The notes beneath the pieces are model-generated. The model saw only the letters and a list, made by a program, of their open reading frames with translations. It had not been told where the DNA came from and did not search any database. Positions 61,228 to 64,000 of a stretch of 64,000 bases of DNA are shown in pieces (the first letter of the stretch is position 1; every line of letters starts with the position of its first letter). The stretch lies in the NCBI GenBank assembly GCA_029582155.1, contig CM055907.1, forward strand, positions 29,094,432 through 29,158,431, read 5' to 3'. The translations under genes were made by a program, and so were the position numbers. This DNA is from Panopea generosa (lineage: Eukaryota; Mollusca; Bivalvia; Adapedonta; Hiatellidae).

Positions 61228-61515
61228 TGATTGATTGATTGATTGAATATTGAGCGTCATTTTTATGCCATTGAGGGCTAACAGACGATCAGTTAACCTA
61301 ACCACTGTTTCATGGGATTAACCAGTACTCAAGCACACCCCATCTCTGCAAGTAACTGATAACTTTCCCACTTGAATCAGTAGTGAGAGACAAATGATAA
61401 TGAGACACAATGTCGTTTAACAATCATCACGGAGACTGTTGCCGGGTGGGGGATTTGAACTCACAACCCCTGGATTAATAGGCAGACGCATAACCGACTG
61501 CGCTAATTGGGCCCA
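61228..61515 (-). mobile_element. SINE-A, full-length, minus strand
   Basis: In reverse complement: head GGGCCCAATTAGCGCAGTCG with ATCCAGGGGTTGTGAGTTCA as box-B region, a complete body (CATTTGTCTCTCACTACTGA, GGGTGTGCTTGAGTACTGGT, GGTTAACTGATCGTCTGTTA) and a (TCAA)n tail at 61228-61247. This is the best-preserved copy. Confidence 0.88.
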
Positions 61516-61828
61516 GCCTATTTTATACTGTGTAGGACTTGTGATATTAAGTGCAGGAGCATAGAGACAAAATTTGATATTGGTGTGGCTAAATATTTTA
61601 CAAAACATGTAATTTTGTAAAGTTTAAAATGAGCAGCACCAGTGGTGGCAGTCCACAAATGCCATCACCATCCAAATTTTAGATCATTATAAAACAAGAT
61701 AAAATGGGAAATTATTGGTGTGGCATACAGAACAAAATGTAAAAAAATTGGATATAAGCTAAAAAATATAGAAAAGTTTTGCATTTATTGGTGTGGCATT
61801 ATTAAGGGTGGTTATAACAATATTGGTT

Positions 61829-62230
61829 TGGTTCCCTGCTAGCAAGGATCAGATGGTCATGGGTATGGTCCCCTTCCAACATTCCTGTGTAGGTCTTTCA
61901 TGAAGACACTTTATCCACATATGCTTATAGCAGGAGAGTTGGCGAGAGGGATTTAATGTTTAAGTTGTTAGAGCTTCTTTCATAATCGGTGTAAAATGCA
62001 AAAGATCACACAGTCTGATATCAAATGCTCAGATTCTGTTCCTTCTTTCTCTCTACATAGGTCCTTGGTCTTGTGTACATATCGCATTTGAATTCAAAAT
62101 ACATTTTTGAATAAATTTTGTCTTGCCAAGGTCATAAAAATTGTAAAATAGAGAAATGCTATGTCATTCTGATAATACAAATATGATAACAAAATCAGCA
62201 CTCAAATGTTGGGCAATAGTTCATTCATCT
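61829..62230 (+). mobile_element. SINE-C-related element, copy 2
   Basis: It aligns with 59673-60060: ATGGTCATGGGTATGGTCCC, GAAGACACTTTATCCACATA, GCAGGAGAGTTGGCGAGAGG, CTTCTTTCTCTCTACATAGG and ATAAAAATTGTAAAATAGAG. Confidence 0.72.
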
Positions 62231-63054
62231 TGTGATGACAAATATCTAATTTTGATTTAATTATTTACAAAATTGGAAGTAAAGATTTACATACCTTCAG
62301 TTACATTATACAACTGCAAAAATATTGACAGACTTTATTATAACATTACAATTAAATCAAACAATTTTACCAAGATGGTGTTGGATGTATGTAGATAATT
62401 ATATTTCTGAATGATGCCAAAATTGATAGAAGTTAAACTGACATGACATTAGAGCCAATGCACCAGGAAACTATGTTTTTTCTCATGATGACATCCATCA
62501 GTACAGACAATGATGAGATGAGTGCTGCTGGCAGCCATGTTGCCTAATATAACTTACAGGAGGACCAAAGTTTAATTAGATTTACTGTTGGCATTACTTT
62601 GATTGGCTGGGTCATGTGGATATTACAATGGCAGTATCTGATGATAGCTTGGTGCAGGAACATTGGTATGGGGATGTACAGAAAAATGTTGGGCGGAGAT
62701 GAAAGACTTCATTGGAAGATTGTGAAATAAGGGTGGTTAAAAACAGGGTGGGGTAATATGTTGAGAAATTTGAAAATTAATAATTGTGAAGCCAATAATG
62801 AAAGATGCATTACATGTGTATGTTGTTGATGTTGGGAATGAGGAAAAATAAAAATGTTTGGTGAGATTGTCAATTTGAAAGCTTAGAGGTAAAAAGGAGA
62901 GTTTGCTTTTGCATAATTATGTGCATGAAACCTTTGCCATGAAACCCTGTAATGTGTCTCTCAATGCCCAGTGCACCAACTATAAATGAACTTTTGTAAC
63001 TAATGTATCTTGTAACAAAATAAACAACATTCTGTGCAAAAACTAACAAGAAAG
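62231..63054. other. Unique AT-rich DNA
   Basis: No gene or element recognised before the terminal array. Confidence 0.5.
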
Positions 63055-64000
63055 GGATTCTAAGGCACCAGAGACAGATACTAAAGCACCAGATATGGAT
63101 ACTAAGGCACCAGTGATGGAAAATAAAGCACCAGATATGGATACTAAGGCACCAGAGATGGATTCTAAAGCACCGGATATGGATACTAAGGCACCAGAAG
63201 ACGGAAACTAAGGCACCAGAGATGAATACTAAAGCACCAGAGACGGATACTTAGGCACCAGTGATGGATATTAAGGCACCAGAGATGGATACTAAGGCAC
63301 CAGAGATAGAAACTAAAGCACCAGATATGGATACTAAGGCACCAGAGATGGATACTAAAGCACCAGATATGGATACTAAGGCACAAGAGACGGATACTAA
63401 GGCACCAGTGATGGATACTAAGGCACCAGAGATGGATACTAAGGCACCAGAGATGGATACTAAAGCACCAGATATGGATACTACTAAGGCACCAGAGATG
63501 GATACTAAAGCACCAGATATGGATACTAAGGCACCAGAGATGGATACTAGGGCACCAGAGATGGATACTAAGGCACCTGAGATGGTTTCTAAGGCACCAG
63601 AGATGGATTTTAAGGCACCAGAGATGGATACTTAGGCACCAGCCATGGATACTAAGGTACCAGAGATGGATACGAAGGCACCTAGGCACCAGAGATGGAT
63701 AATAAGGCACCAGAGATGGATACTAAGGCATCAGAGATGGATACTTAGGCACCAGAGATTGATATTAAGGCACCAGCAATGGATACTTAGGCACCAAAGA
63801 TCGATACTACTGCACCAGCAATGGATACTAAGACACCAGATATGGATATTAAGGCACCAGAGATGGATACTAAGGCACCAGCGATGGATACTAAGGCACC
63901 AGAGATGTATACTAAGGCACCAAAGATGGATACTAAGGCACCAGTAATGGATAATAAGACACCAGATATGGATACTAAGGCACAAGAGACAGATACTAAG
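63055..64000. repeat. 21-bp minisatellite, cut by the window end
   Basis: The unit GGCACCAGAGATGGATACTA plus A repeats about 45 times with GATATGG, GTGATGG and GAGACGG variants. The seven-codon period leaves + strand frames (KAPEMDT, up to 124 codons) and minus-strand frames (up to 174 codons) open. Single-base slips at about 63200 and 63685 change phase. The array continues past the window. Confidence 0.92.

Noticed and set aside
35540-63055. A CRISPR-like array among the tandem repeats
   Set aside because: Units are directly adjoining and vary by point changes; there are no unique spacers of constant length, and the DNA is eukaryotic.
63186-64000. Repeat protein with KAPEMDT or CLSIHLW periods
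   Set aside because: Both strands are open across a 21-bp array and frames break at single-base slips. The array leaves the window, so coding cannot be wholly excluded but is not supported.

Overview
The window is eukaryotic, AT-rich, intron-rich DNA, most likely from a bivalve or another mollusc. This rests on three things: spliced exons with GT/AG boundaries, several tRNA-derived SINE families, and repeat elements with a C-run/G-run hairpin, a GTC-rich stretch and internal copies of 'AGTTATGGCCCTTT', a style I associate with mollusc genomes. No rRNA, intact tRNA gene, CRISPR array or prokaryotic operon is visible. The species is an inference.

Only one protein-coding gene is well supported, on the + strand. 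Four exons (25388-25563, 29074-29148, 29464-30619, 43656-43856) share compatible splice phases (2/0, 0/0, 0/1, 1/1) and give about 535 codons of a low-complexity His-, Ser- and Pro-rich protein. It has an FPPPPPP Ena/VASP-type ligand, several poly-proline runs, an RSQSVP 14-3-3-type motif and a WH2-like 'LLMDLNKIQLRKT'. That suggests an actin-cytoskeleton scaffold, but I cannot name the family. Both ends of the gene lie outside what I can identify; a 31-nt candidate exon at 58119-58149 would extend it.

Tandem arrays make up about 25 kb (roughly 40%) of the window, in 14 large blocks with units of 21-87 bp: 46 bp (1-222), 18/21 bp (1590-2420), 43 bp (4219-5417), 22 bp (14159-14464), 66 bp (14965-17335), 87/83 bp (21340-23640), 24 bp (25590-27235), 45 bp (27355-28790), 38 bp (30890-35110), about 20-24 bp (35540-36430), 31/46 bp (47155-48160), 84 bp (49500-52700), 64/89 bp (52990-57890) and 21 bp (63055-window end). 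Four of them lie in introns between the confirmed exons. Nearly all long open frames in the window come from these arrays and are not credible genes.

The rest is transposon-derived or featureless AT-rich DNA. Seven elements (8387-9635, 10950-11737, 19247-about 20480, 36676-40138, 37029-39349 nested in the previous one, 42648-43492, 45879-about 46290) share one architecture: insertion after a T-run, a 5' hairpin, a tandem core, and, where the 3' end is preserved, a hairpin followed by CTAG, CTTG or CTTA before T. They look like non-autonomous Helitron/Helentron-type elements. Other elements are a TTAA-flanked piggyBac-like MITE (9992-10200), three tRNA-derived SINE families, a minus-strand retroposed fragment with a 10-bp target duplication (18007-18220), and a decayed Ty3/gypsy-type pol C-terminus on the minus strand (about 58279-58870). 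The 10.5-13.3 kb locus gives a readable order of events because a duplicated 400-bp unit preserves the empty sites of two insertions.
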